Positions 15,987 to 24,417 are shown, counted from the first letter of the stretch. The stretch: 38,315 nucleotides of DNA from Acidobacteriota bacterium (GCA_003223245.1 QHYI01000179.1:1-38315); one strand, 5' to 3'. Notes: generated by a model from the letters alone, not told the origin. Made by a program: numbers and translations.

Positions 15987-17852
15987 CTAATGGCTCGAGG
16001 AAGGCGCGACCGCTCGCCTAACTGCGCTGGTTGCGAGCTGCGAACGGTTCAGGGCTTCGCAGAGGATTTGCCCGTCGCGAGGAGCGAGGGTGATGCCACA
16101 GAGGGCGGCGAGCGTAGGAGCGATGTCCGCAGGGGTAATGGACTGAAAATATTCGCCGGGCTGGATGCCATAGCCCATCAGCAGAACGGGCACATGCTGA
16201 TCGTAACGGTAGGGCGAGTTGTGGCTGGTGCCGGACGTGCGTGGTTTTCCCGCAGGCGCACCATCCAGCAGCCAGTAGGGTTTGGGCACGATGAAAAGGT
16301 CGCCACTGCGCCCCGGAAAATAGCTAAGAGCCAAGGCCCGGAGCACTGGGCTTTGCGTGGCGGGGCGACCTTTTAATTCTTCAGCGTCATAGACGGCCGC
16401 GACGCCGGGTTGCGACATAGCTAGGTCCATGACCGTCTGCATGGCGGCATGATCGTGGAGCAACTTGTCGTAAACGCCGGGGGCAAAGTAGATGTCGCCG
16501 CCGTTGACAAGCGCCACGGCAGGCTTCGGGTACTGCAAAGCCTCAAGGGCTTTTTCAATTTTGTCCTGAAGTTCGGGCAAATGGAGAAGACCTGCGTCAG
16601 CGCCGGTAGTTTGCATATCTTCAGGAACTGGAGCTACCCCGTGGTCGGCAGTAAGCACAACGATGTAATTGCCGCGGCCGACTTTTTGATCTAAATGCGC
16701 GAGGAGGTTGCCGACATCTTTGTCGAGGCGAATAAGAATGTCCTGAATCTCGCAGCTGCGCGGGCCGAATTCATGGCCAACGTAATCCACACTGGAATAG
16801 CTGACAGCGAGAAAATCGGTTCCCTTGGCACTGCCCAGATGCAAAGCGTCAACGGCCTTTTCCGCAAGTTCCGTCAGAGCTGTGTCCGCATAGGGGCTGC
16901 TCGCCCACTGGTTATAGAACGTATTGTCCGGCTCGGCTGCTCCGGTTTTTCCGCGCAATGGATGAGGAAAAGTTAGGTCCCACCCATCCGGTGGAACGGC
17001 GCCGAGGGCTTTCTCGCCGTACCAATAAGAGCTTTTAGGGAGGGATAAAGCCCAGGTCTTGCCATAGTCGGCTTTCGGGGGATGCGCCTTGGCTTGGTCC
17101 GCGATGAAAGTCTCGACACCGTAGGGGCTTGAAGTGACCCAAGCGCCGCTGTCAAACCAAGTGGCGGCATCGGCTTTGTGACCGGCCATGGTGAGGGCAG
17201 CGCGCGCTTTGAGGGAGAAGGTCACGATGCGCGTCGCGCCGCCGGTTTGGAATTTCAATTCTTCCGCAAACGAAGGCACCGCCATGCGCCACGCGGAATC
17301 GCCACCTTGGGGGCTAGTGCCGGCGTAGCCGACGTTTTTCACGTTAGGATCTGCGGTGCAAGTGACCGGCTTTTTCGTTTCGCGGTCCCACCAGCCGTTA
17401 GCGATCATGCCATGGGTGGCGGGGAATGCTCCGGTGGAAACGGTAGCGTGACCGGCGCAGGTTTCCGTAGCGGAATAGGGATAGGCGGCGTTGCGGAACC
17501 ACGCGCCCTGGTCGACGAGGCGCCGGAGGCCGCCGGTCCATTGGAAACGGAATTTGTCGACATAATCAGCGCGCATTTGATCTACGACAAGAAGGACGAC
17601 AAGTCTTGGTCTGGAAGCGGATGGGGTGGATTTGGCGGCGCGAGTGGAGGTCGCGGGAAGCGCGCATTGTGCCTGGACGAGCGGCGGGAAACCAGCAAGA
17701 AATGCCAGGAGGCCGGAGATCAGCGAAAAACAGGTCCGTTGCTGCGCCTGCCTGGGCAGGCAGGCTCTGTATGAAAACTGGTGAACGTCGCTCGGCTCGG
17801 TAGGCTTGGGTGAAATTCCGGGGCTAGGTGATCCCGTTTTCCAAAGTGACAT
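15987..17852 (-). CDS. PafA-like secreted alkaline phosphatase
   Basis: A 621-residue enzyme of the alkaline phosphatase superfamily, related to PafA of Bacteroidota. The two-zinc site can be followed: Asp91 in VVDQMR, the Thr nucleophile about 131 in SATETCAGHA, Asn152 in ANGWWD, Lys215/Arg217 in SLKAR (the pair that favours phosphate monoesters), Asp356 and His360 in SSVDYVGHE, Asp403/His404 in TADHG, and His544 in GTSH. A signal-peptide core (about residues 42-60) comes after an unusually long 41-residue lead that contains a palindromic element (17746-17765). GGAGGAG nine bases before the ATG supports the start. It is divergent from pyrR, with a gap of about 176 bp, and is first in a minus-strand run leading to pyrD. 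Its role is likely phosphate release from organic phosphomonoesters in the periplasm. Confidence 0.9.
   Translation of the reverse strand: MSLWKTGSPSPGISPKPTEPSDVHQFSYRACLPRQAQQRTCFSLISGLLAFLAGFPPLVQAQCALPATSTRAAKSTPSASRPRLVVLLVVDQMRADYVDKFRFQWTGGLRRLVDQGAWFRNAAYPYSATETCAGHATVSTGAFPATHGMIANGWWDRETKKPVTCTADPNVKNVGYAGTSPQGGDSAWRMAVPSFAEELKFQTGGATRIVTFSLKARAALTMAGHKADAATWFDSGAWVTSSPYGVETFIADQAKAHPPKADYGKTWALSLPKSSYWYGEKALGAVPPDGWDLTFPHPLRGKTGAAEPDNTFYNQWASSPYADTALTELAEKAVDALHLGSAKGTDFLAVSYSSVDYVGHEFGPRSCEIQDILIRLDKDVGNLLAHLDQKVGRGNYIVVLTADHGVAPVPEDMQTTGADAGLLHLPELQDKIEKALEALQYPKPAVALVNGGDIYFAPGVYDKLLHDHAAMQTVMDLAMSQPGVAAVYDAEELKGRPATQSPVLRALALSYFPGRSGDLFIVPKPYWLLDGAPAGKPRTSGTSHNSPYRYDQHVPVLLMGYGIQPGEYFQSITPADIAPTLAALCGITLAPRDGQILCEALNRSQLATSAVRRAVAPSSSH
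17746..17765. repeat. Palindrome inside the phosphatase leader sequence
   Basis: Perfect 9-bp arms GCCTGCCTG and CAGGCAGGC flank a GG centre. It encodes residues of about 30-36 of the phosphatase, ahead of the signal-peptide core. It could be a small palindromic element that entered the gene in frame; only one copy is visible in this window. Confidence 0.5.
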
Positions 17853-18028
17853 GTCGATTGCTCCTCCGGAGTCCGACGGCGGAGTTTATCACGTCCCGTT
17901 GCGGCGCTTCGGTTAATTCCAAGCTTGTGATTCGGTTGGGCGTCTTACGCGCCCGACCGTTTGGTATCCAAAGGTATCCAAGGCGATTTGACCGCCCGGC
18001 GGCCACCAATGATAGGATTACGCGACCC

Positions 18029-18577
18029 ATGCGGATCGTCGAAAAAGCACAATTGATGTCGGCGGAGGAAATCGGTCGCACGCTGCAACGGCTGGCGCAC
18101 GAAATTGTCGAAAAAAGTGGCGGAACGAAGCTCCTTGCGTTGATCGGTATCGTGCGACGTGGCGTGCCGCTGGCGCAACGGATCGCGCAGGCCATGCGCG
18201 GAATCGACGGCGTGAACGTGCCAGTGGGGATCCTGGACATTACCTTGTACCGGGATGACCTATCGAAAGTGGCGCCGCAGGCGGTGCTGCGCTCTTCAGA
18301 CATTCCGTTCGGGGTCGACAATATGGACCTGGTGCTGGTGGACGACGTACTGTATACAGGGCGGACGATTCGCGCCGCGATGAACGGGATTTTCGACTTG
18401 GGACGGCCGAAGCGCGTGAGGCTGTGCGTGCTCATCGACCGCGGGCATCGCGAGATGCCCATTGAGGCGCAGTACACGGGGCGGCAGGTGCAGACCAGCG
18501 AGACGGAAATTATCGAAGTACGCTTGCGAGAGGTTGACAAGGAAGAGCGCGTGGTGTTGGTCGACCGCGTGGAATAG
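18029..18577 (+). CDS. pyrR: PyrR: pyr mRNA-binding regulator / uracil phosphoribosyltransferase
   Basis: A 182-residue PyrR protein. In Gram-positive bacteria PyrR with UMP binds hairpins in pyr mRNA and lowers expression; many members also have uracil phosphoribosyltransferase activity. The PRPP-binding loop LVLVDDVLYTGRTI occupies about residues 101-114, and the block DITLYRDDL (70-78) is family-specific. The ATG at 18029 gives normal length; an in-frame extension to 17828 lies over the divergent promoter region and is not likely to be translated. It is the first gene of the plus-strand pyrR-pyrB-pyrC cluster, and a matching PyrR-type RNA hairpin lies 25 bases after its stop. Confidence 0.95.
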   Translation: MRIVEKAQLMSAEEIGRTLQRLAHEIVEKSGGTKLLALIGIVRRGVPLAQRIAQAMRGIDGVNVPVGILDITLYRDDLSKVAPQAVLRSSDIPFGVDNMDLVLVDDVLYTGRTIRAAMNGIFDLGRPKRVRLCVLIDRGHREMPIEAQYTGRQVQTSETEIIEVRLREVDKEERVVLVDRVE

Positions 18578-18601
18578 TTTTGGCGGTTTCAACGAAGGTC
18601 A

Positions 18602-18617
18602 TCGTCCGGGGAGGCGA
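18602..18617 (+). promoter_or_regulatory. Putative PyrR-binding hairpin in the pyrR-pyrB intergenic RNA
   Basis: A 5-bp stem (TCGTC with GGCGA; U-A, C-G, G-C, U-G wobble, C-G) closes the hexaloop CGGGGA. Known PyrR-binding loops carry a CNGNGA hexaloop on a stem with a U-G wobble second from the loop, as in the Bacillus pyr leader; every one of these points is met. It lies 25 bases after the pyrR stop and about 90 bases before the pyrB start. No clear U-run terminator follows, so control could be translational rather than by attenuation. Function is inferred from sequence match and context. Confidence 0.65.
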
Positions 18618-18708
18618 GAACAAGCAGATTCCTCGGGCCTGCCGCTTGCGTGGTTTCAGAATGACAAGTTGTGCAATTTTTCTGCAGCCTGCTAAAATCT
18701 GGAGGACA

Positions 18709-19731
18709 TTGACCTACCGCTTCCGCGATCTGCTCGCTCTCGAACCGCTCACGGCGGACGAACTTCGATTTCTTCTTGATCGAAGCAAACCTTCTCAGGA
18801 AATCCAGAAGCATCCTTTGAAGAAGCTCGCCACCCTGCGAGGCAAAACGGTGGCGCTGGCGTTTTTCGAGAATTCGACGCGCACGCGGATCAGCTTTGGA
18901 ACCGCGGCGGCCCGGCTGGGCGCGGACACCATGAACCTGCAGGCGGAGGCCTCCAGTATCAAGAAAGGGGAGACGCTGCTGGACACGGCGTTCAACCTGA
19001 ACGCCATGAAGCCGGATTGCTTTGTGATGCGGCATTCGGCGTCGGGCGCGGCGGATTATGTGGCCCGGCACCTGGACATTCCCGTGGTGAATGCCGGTGA
19101 CGGCACGCACGAACACCCGTCGCAGGGGCTGTTGGATGCGCTGACCATTCGCGACCGGCTGGGGACCATGGAAAACCTGAACGTGACGATCCTTGGGGAT
19201 ATTCTGCACAGCCGCGTGGCGCGTTCGAACATTCATCTGCTGGGAAAATTCGGCTGCCGGTTCACCTTGTGCGGGCCATCGATCTGGGTTCCGCGGGAGC
19301 TTGAGAAGATCGCTCCGGGTGTTCCGATTCGCTGCGTTTACAAGATGGAAGAAGCTCTGGAGGACGCCCACGTCATTATCATGCTGCGCGTGCAGACCGA
19401 ACGGCTGAACGATCCTCCGCTTTCCGCAAACGACTACATTTTGCTGTATCAATTGAATGCCAAGCGACTGAGGCGCGCGCATCGCAACGCGATTGTGCTC
19501 CATCCCGGGCCCATCAATCGCGGGATTGAGATTACGCCGGACGTGGCCGATGGGCCGCAGTCGTGCGTGCTCGATCAGGTGACGAATGGCGTGGCCGTGC
19601 GCATGGCTATCTTGTACCTGGTGATAGCCGGGGCCTCGGAAAGCGGCGCCCATCCGGCCCTGGAAGCCAGAGCCGCGCCCTCAGAGGAAAGCAGCAAGAA
19701 GACCAAGGAATCCGCAAATGCTGGTGATTAA
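18709..19731 (+). CDS. pyrB: Aspartate carbamoyltransferase catalytic subunit
   Basis: A 340-residue (from TTG 18709) catalytic chain that joins carbamoyl phosphate and aspartate. The carbamoyl-phosphate loop FENSTRTR is at about residues 53-60, the Lys loop ASSIKKGET at 81-89, and HPSQGLLDALT at 136-146; the C-terminal LHPGPINRG block is also present. I chose TTG 18709 because GGAGG lies just upstream (short 3-base gap) and the protein then begins where family members usually do; ATG 18661 would add 16 residues. An open frame reaching 18580 includes the PyrR hairpin. About 40 extra Ser/Lys/Glu-rich residues form the C-terminus. It overlaps pyrC by 14 bases. No pyrI was seen. Confidence 0.94.
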   Translation: MTYRFRDLLALEPLTADELRFLLDRSKPSQEIQKHPLKKLATLRGKTVALAFFENSTRTRISFGTAAARLGADTMNLQAEASSIKKGETLLDTAFNLNAMKPDCFVMRHSASGAADYVARHLDIPVVNAGDGTHEHPSQGLLDALTIRDRLGTMENLNVTILGDILHSRVARSNIHLLGKFGCRFTLCGPSIWVPRELEKIAPGVPIRCVYKMEEALEDAHVIIMLRVQTERLNDPPLSANDYILLYQLNAKRLRRAHRNAIVLHPGPINRGIEITPDVADGPQSCVLDQVTNGVAVRMAILYLVIAGASESGAHPALEARAAPSEESSKKTKESANAGD

Positions 19732-20989
19732 GAACGGGCGGGTGATCGACCCGGCAAGCAAGACCGATGCGGCGCTGGACGTGTTGGTGGACGGCGAAAA
19801 GATAAAGGAGGTTGCGCCCCCAGGGAAGATTGCGGCGGCCGGAGCCGAGGTATTTGATGCGCAAGGCCTGATTGTTGCGCCGGGGTTTATTGACTTGCAT
19901 GCGCACCTGCGCGAGCCCGGCCAGGAATCGTCGGAAACCATCGAGACCGGGACGCGGGCGGCGGCGCGCGGAGGCTTCACCGCGGTTTGCTGCATGCCAA
20001 ACACGAAACCCGTAAATGACAATGCCTCGGTGACGCGCTTCATTTTGGACCGCGCACAGGCAACGGGAAGCGTGCGCGTGTGGCCGATTGGCGCGGCGTC
20101 GATGGGGAGCAAGGGCGAAGCCATCTCGGAAATTGCGGGCATGAAAGATGCCGGGGTCGTGGCGGTGTCAGACGATGGAAAGCCCATTGCCACGGCCAAA
20201 CTGGCGCGACAGGTGATGGATTATTGCCGGTCGCTGGATTTGCCGGTGATGGAGCATGCCGAAGATGTTTCGCTCGCGACAGGCGCGGTAATGCGCGAGG
20301 GCGTGACTTCGACGCGGCTCGGGCTGCGGGGGATGCCGGCGGCGGCGGAGGCGGTTTGCGTGGCGCGCGACGTGCAGCTGGCGGAATTGACCGGCGCGCG
20401 GCTGCACATCGCGCATCTCTCGACGAAGGCTTCGCTCGAGCAAGTGCGCTGGGCCAAATCACAAGGCCTGCGCGTCAGCTGCGAAGTGACGCCGCACCAC
20501 TTCACGCTGATTGACGAGGATGTCACTTACGATTCGCGGTTCAAGATGAATCCGCCGCTGGCAGCGCGCGAGGACCGGACTGCACTGCTTGAGGGATTGG
20601 CGGATGGCACGGTGGATGCCATTGCAACGGATCATGCGCCGCATCAGGCGGCGCTCAAGGATGTGGAGTTCGACCGGGCGCCGTTTGGGATTTTGGGATT
20701 CGAAACTGCCTTGGCGCTTGCGCTCGAGCAATTGGTAGATTTGGGAAGGATTTCGTTGATGCGGATGGTCGAGCTGTTTACGACGGGTCCCGCCCAGGTT
20801 CTGGGAATGGAACGCAAGGTTGCCGCGGGACGGCCGGCGGATCTCACGGTTTTTTCAATGGATCGCACCTGGACGTACAACGTCGAGGACTCCTCAAGTA
20901 AATCGCGGAACTCGCCATTCGATGGGAAGAAGTTCAAAGGTGGGCCGATGGCCACAATCGTTGCCGGGCGGATGGTCCATAAAAACTAG
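19718..20989 (+). CDS. pyrC: Dihydroorotase
   Basis: A 423-residue class I (long) dihydroorotase converting carbamoyl aspartate to dihydroorotate, an amidohydrolase with a zinc site. Metal and catalytic positions are visible: His61 and His63 in DLHAHLREPGQE, Asp in SDDG (about 151-154), His180 in MEHAED, His233 in IAHLS, and Asp305 in ATDHAPH. All expected zinc ligands are kept, so this is an active enzyme and not the inactive PyrC-like partner of pyrB found in some bacteria. The start overlaps the pyrB end by 14 bases, so coupling is likely. The convergent thiD gene ends 75 bp downstream, with no obvious terminator between them. Confidence 0.96.
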   Translation: MLVIKNGRVIDPASKTDAALDVLVDGEKIKEVAPPGKIAAAGAEVFDAQGLIVAPGFIDLHAHLREPGQESSETIETGTRAAARGGFTAVCCMPNTKPVNDNASVTRFILDRAQATGSVRVWPIGAASMGSKGEAISEIAGMKDAGVVAVSDDGKPIATAKLARQVMDYCRSLDLPVMEHAEDVSLATGAVMREGVTSTRLGLRGMPAAAEAVCVARDVQLAELTGARLHIAHLSTKASLEQVRWAKSQGLRVSCEVTPHHFTLIDEDVTYDSRFKMNPPLAAREDRTALLEGLADGTVDAIATDHAPHQAALKDVEFDRAPFGILGFETALALALEQLVDLGRISLMRMVELFTTGPAQVLGMERKVAAGRPADLTVFSMDRTWTYNVEDSSSKSRNSPFDGKKFKGGPMATIVAGRMVHKN

Positions 20990-21064
20990 GCAATCTCCAA
21001 GTTTCAGAATCCTGAAGGGACGCCGCAGAACCAGTTGGACGAATTGTTTTCCCGGGGTGCGTTT

Positions 21065-21949
21065 TTAGTGGGTTGCGGGTTCGGCGGCGGGATGCAGGCC
21101 GTGCTGCGGCACTTCGTGGATGCCGCGCAGCGGGGGCTCGGTGCGCTGGCGGTAGAAATGATCGAGGGGAATGCGGCCTTTGCCGATGGCGAAACCCTTC
21201 TCGATAGCTTTGGTGACGTAAGTCTTGGCCAGCGCGGCAGCTTCGAACAGCGACCGGCCTGAAGCCAGTTGCGCGGCAAGCGCGGAAGAAAAAGCGCAGC
21301 CGGTCCCATGGGTGTTCTCGATTTTCACTTTGTCTGCGGCAAGGTGAGTCATTTCGCCGCCTTCAAACAAAATGTCCACGGCGCGGTCCATGTGGCCGCC
21401 CTTCACGATGACGGCGCGAGCGCCCATCTCAACAAGCTTGCGCGCCGCGGCTTCCATATCCGCTTGCTCTTTAATGGTTAGCCCGGTCAAAACTTCCGCC
21501 TCGGGGATGTTGGGCGTGATCACGCTGGCGCGCTTGAGCATTTCTGAGGCGACAAACTTGATTCCGCCCGCATCCAGAAGTTCGGCGCCGCTGGAAGACT
21601 TGAACACCGGGTCGAGAACCACGTGGGCGAATTTGTGGGCGTCAAGGAACTCGGCGGTGGTGGCCGCGTTGCCCCGGTTGCCGAGCATGCCGATTTTCAC
21701 GGCGGCGATACCGCAGTCCTTGGCCAGCACTTCGAGCTGCGCGCGCAGCTCGGCGCTCGGCGTATTGTGGACCGTTTCGACTCCCTGGGTGTTCTGGACG
21801 GTCAGCGAGGTGATAGCCGCTACGCCGTAGCAGCCGTGGGCCGCAAAAGTCTTCAGGTCCGCGCCCGTTCCCGCGCCGCAGGAGGGATCGAATCCCGCGA
21901 TGGATAAGAGAATCGGCGGAGCGCCGTGGCCGTTGTGCCCGTTGGTCAT
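21065..21949 (-). CDS. thiD: Hydroxymethylpyrimidine / phosphomethylpyrimidine kinase
   Basis: A 294-residue ribokinase-fold enzyme that phosphorylates HMP and HMP-P in thiamine synthesis. Family blocks: IAGFDPSCGAGTGADLKTF (about residues 17-35; the usual second Gly of PSGGAG is Cys24), VLDPVFKSSSG, TPNIPEAEVLTG and the anion hole NTHGTGC. About 25 residues at the C-terminus (PLRGIHEVPQHGLHPAAEP) go beyond the usual end. The ATG at 21949 is preceded by AAGGA at good spacing. It is not next to other thi genes here. Confidence 0.94.
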   Translation of the reverse strand: MTNGHNGHGAPPILLSIAGFDPSCGAGTGADLKTFAAHGCYGVAAITSLTVQNTQGVETVHNTPSAELRAQLEVLAKDCGIAAVKIGMLGNRGNAATTAEFLDAHKFAHVVLDPVFKSSSGAELLDAGGIKFVASEMLKRASVITPNIPEAEVLTGLTIKEQADMEAAARKLVEMGARAVIVKGGHMDRAVDILFEGGEMTHLAADKVKIENTHGTGCAFSSALAAQLASGRSLFEAAALAKTYVTKAIEKGFAIGKGRIPLDHFYRQRTEPPLRGIHEVPQHGLHPAAEPATH

Positions 21950-22303
21950 TTTTCCTTCTTCTTTCCCATCCTAACTTCTTTGCATCAAGTGGCTTCGATC
22001 AAGGCTTCTTTCCGAGGCGGCTTGCCTTCCACTCTTGCTTAGATTCTCTTTCGCGGCTTCGCGGTTTACCGCGTTTCGCGAAAAATGTTCGCTCCAAGCG
22101 AAAAGTGCCGGCTGCGTCCGTCTGCGCTGGAGGAATTTTTTCTCCCGCGGCTCCGGAACACGCCGGCAATTGCGAATGTACGCGCAGATTTTTTCTAGCG
22201 CAAGAGAAAAATTGAAAAATTTCTCGGCAGGATCGAACGATCGCGATGCGCAATCGGTCATGGCTGGTGGATCTTCGCTTAAACGCAGCGGGAGGAGCGA
22301 AAG
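21950..22303. other. Non-coding stretch upstream of thiD and of a pseudogene
   Basis: About 350 bases with no credible gene. Near 22205-22227 an A/T-rich hairpin with a GAAA tetraloop (AATT-GAAA-AATT core, outer GAGA/TCTC) is visible, and a second A/T stem TTTTTCT/AGAAAAA overlaps its left side. Both are weak because of their composition. The region should hold the divergent promoters for thiD and the former gene at 22304, but I cannot place them with confidence. Confidence 0.35.
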
Positions 22304-22651
22304 ATGAAACCTTTTTTGAGCGCACTGTTCCTTATTTATTTCTTTTTTCACCGTGGGCGCAAACGCCCAGCGCAAAGCTGACCAGGAAGCCGTCGGCAGA
22401 CTTCCGCAGGCTTTCTCGGGACGCCCGGGCGAGGCACGACGGCCACGCACTGGCCAAGATCATGGCGGACGACGTGGACATTTGTGCTGCACGGCAGAGC
22501 CAACTTCGAGGAATTCCCCAGCGACTGCTGGAGCGGACGCTTCAAGGAGGCCAGCATCACTCGAGACAACTGCGCGATTTCTCCCCCCGATAAGGCCGTC
22601 CGGTGCATTGGAGCTGGAGACACCTATGGTGCCACCTGGAACCTGCCCTAA
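22304..22651 (+). pseudogene. Frameshifted relic of a small secreted SgcJ/EcaC (DUF4440-like) protein
   Basis: Pieces of one protein can be read in order in three different frames. Frame 1 begins with a signal-like MKPFLSALFLIYFF at ATG 22304, preceded by GGAGG at 8 bases. The next frame gives VGANAQRKADQEAVGRLPQ (about 22353-22410), the next RARHDGHALAKIMADDVDI (about 22425-22485), then back in the first frame LHGRANFEEF and GRFKEASIT up to a TAA at 22649. The order and motifs match small secreted SgcJ/EcaC-type proteins (SnoaL-like fold), as I recall the family. At least three indels plus a shortened end make it non-functional. Indels could be sequencing errors, but three in 350 bases while neighbours are clean argues for real decay. 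Confidence 0.65.
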
Positions 22652-22680
22652 GTCACAGGAAGGGGCGCAGCGCTAAGGGG

Positions 22681-24003
22681 TTATGGGAATAGTCCGCGGA
22701 CCAGGGTGGCTTCGGCGACGCGGCCGACGGCCAGAATCATGGCGCCGGCCCGCGGCGGAACGTGGTGCTTGCGCATGGTCTCCACCATTTCGTGGAAGGC
22801 TCGGACCATAACTTTCTGCAAGCGGGCATTGACCTCGTCGGCGTCCCACATGAGGCCTTCCTGGTTCTGCACCCACTCGAAGTAGCTGACCGTGACCCCG
22901 CCGGCATTGGCGAGAATATCCGGCAGCACGGTGATGCCGCGGCGCGCCAGGATTTCGTCGGCGTGCGGGGTGGTGGGGCCATTGGCGGCTTCGGCGACGA
23001 TGCGGGCTTTGACCGCTTCGGCGTTATGCAGCGTAATGACGTTTTCAAGGGCGGCGGGAACCAGAATGTCGCACTTCATGGTCAATAGTTCGTCGTTGCT
23101 GATGCGGGACGCGCCGGGCATGCCCACCACGGTGCCGGCTCGCTCCTTATAGCGGATGGCTTTCATGGGGTCGATGCCGCGCGAGTTAGTAACGCCGCCC
23201 CGGGTGTCACTGAGGGCGACGATTTTCGCTTTCTTCTCGGCGAACAGCCGCGCGGCCGTGGCCCCGGCGTTGCCAAAGCCTTGGATGGCGACACTCGCGC
23301 CGCGCAGCGGGATCTTTTTGACCTTGCAGGCTTCTTCGACAACATAGAGCAAGCCGCGGGCGGTGGCTTCGCCGCGTCCCTCGGAACCGCCGATGGAAAC
23401 CGGTTTGCCCGTGACCACACCGTGCGCCGCATGGCCGATTGTCATGGCGTACGTGTCCATGATCCAGGCCATCGTTTGCGCGTCGGTGTACATGTCCGGC
23501 GCGGGAATATCCTGCGCGGGGCCGATGAGCGGGAGAATCTCGCTGGCGTAGCGGCGGGTCATACGCTCAAGTTCGCTCTTGGACATGCGCTTGGGATCGC
23601 AGATGACCCCGCCTTTGGCACCGCCGAAGGGAACATTGACCGTGGCGGTCTTCCAGGTCATCCACGCGGCCAGGGCCTTCACTTCGTCAAGCGTAACGTT
23701 GGGGTGGTAACGAATGCCGCCTTTGCCGGGTCCACGAGAGATGTTGTGCTGCACGCGATAGCCGGTGAAAACTTTTACCTGGCCGTTGTCCATTTTCGTC
23801 GGGAGGGATACTTCCAGCACGCGCTTCGGGGTGCGCAGGATCTGGCGCAGGCCGAGATCGAGCTTCAAAAACTCCGCCGCCATGTCGAATTGAATTTGTG
23901 CGATGCGGAAGGGGTTGAGGTCCTCGCGCGGAGCAATGCGCGGCACCATCGGCGGTGCGCCGATCTGTTTACCTGGAATTGTCGGTTTTGCGACCGTGGC
24001 CAT
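22681..24003 (-). CDS. gdhA: Glutamate dehydrogenase
   Basis: A 440-residue hexameric-type Glu/Leu/Phe/Val dehydrogenase interconverting glutamate and 2-oxoglutarate plus ammonia. Substrate and catalytic lysines are present: Lys94 in RGPGKGGIR, Lys118 in WMTWKTA and Lys130 in FGGAKGGV; Asp170 in PAPDMYTD fits the catalytic Asp. The Rossmann fingerprint GFGNAG is at 242-247, with an acidic Asp266 at the end of the second strand, hinting at NAD rather than NADP use. An extra N-terminal stretch of about 30 residues is Pro-rich. It is the only gene of its transcript that can be seen. Confidence 0.95.
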   Translation of the reverse strand: MATVAKPTIPGKQIGAPPMVPRIAPREDLNPFRIAQIQFDMAAEFLKLDLGLRQILRTPKRVLEVSLPTKMDNGQVKVFTGYRVQHNISRGPGKGGIRYHPNVTLDEVKALAAWMTWKTATVNVPFGGAKGGVICDPKRMSKSELERMTRRYASEILPLIGPAQDIPAPDMYTDAQTMAWIMDTYAMTIGHAAHGVVTGKPVSIGGSEGRGEATARGLLYVVEEACKVKKIPLRGASVAIQGFGNAGATAARLFAEKKAKIVALSDTRGGVTNSRGIDPMKAIRYKERAGTVVGMPGASRISNDELLTMKCDILVPAALENVITLHNAEAVKARIVAEAANGPTTPHADEILARRGITVLPDILANAGGVTVSYFEWVQNQEGLMWDADEVNARLQKVMVRAFHEMVETMRKHHVPPRAGAMILAVGRVAEATLVRGLFP

Positions 24004-24099
24004 CGGCGTCGGTCCTTTCCTCTGTTTGAGTTATCACTTGTGCGTCCTAATCCTGATTCGTTTTGCGGTCCACCCTTCGGTCAATCCACGGAAAGCTTT

Positions 24100-24417
24100 T
24101 CAGCCGTGTGCTGCAAACTTTTTGGAACTAACAACATACGCATCGCGGCAAGCCATGGAGCAGAAATGTAACACTTCGTCGCCCTCGCGCATGGGAATTG
24201 AAAGCGACTCGTCTACATGCATGCCGCAAACCGGGTCGCGCACCAACCGGCGCGCAGTTTTGGCAGTTTGCGCGGAGCCGGATGCATCGCCGGGTTGTCG
24301 CGAGCCTGAACCAGCATTTTGCAGCAGCGAACCGAAAGCGCGACGAAGCAGCGACACGCTCCAGGAAATTACGAGCAGCCAAAACAAAAATCGGAAAATG
24401 CGCGCCAAGAAGGTCAT
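24100..24417 (-). CDS. Membrane-anchored YHS/TRASH-like metal-binding small protein (PP0621-like)
   Basis: A 105-residue protein: an N-terminal helix (about residues 3-24), a Gly/Ser/Gln linker, then a YHS-like motif with DPVCGMHVDE (Cys64) and HFCSMACRDAY (Cys86 and Cys90). This Cys pattern suggests binding of a metal ion such as copper or zinc. The layout (anchor plus DPVCGM...FCS.CR) matches proteins usually called PP0621 family. I chose the ATG at 24417, just before the helix; an in-frame extension to 24510 lacks support. It lies between gdhA and serS on the same strand, with no clear functional partner. Confidence 0.8.
   Translation of the reverse strand: MTFLARIFRFLFWLLVISWSVSLLRRAFGSLLQNAGSGSRQPGDASGSAQTAKTARRLVRDPVCGMHVDESLSIPMREGDEVLHFCSMACRDAYVVSSKKFAAHG

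Noticed and set aside
17824-18540. Minus-strand open frame of 238 codons over pyrR
   Set aside because: Shadow of pyrR; Arg/Ser-rich and in conflict with the intact PyrR protein.
18589-19653. Minus-strand open frame of 354 codons over pyrB
   Set aside because: Shadow of pyrB; His/Arg/Gln-rich and without family features.
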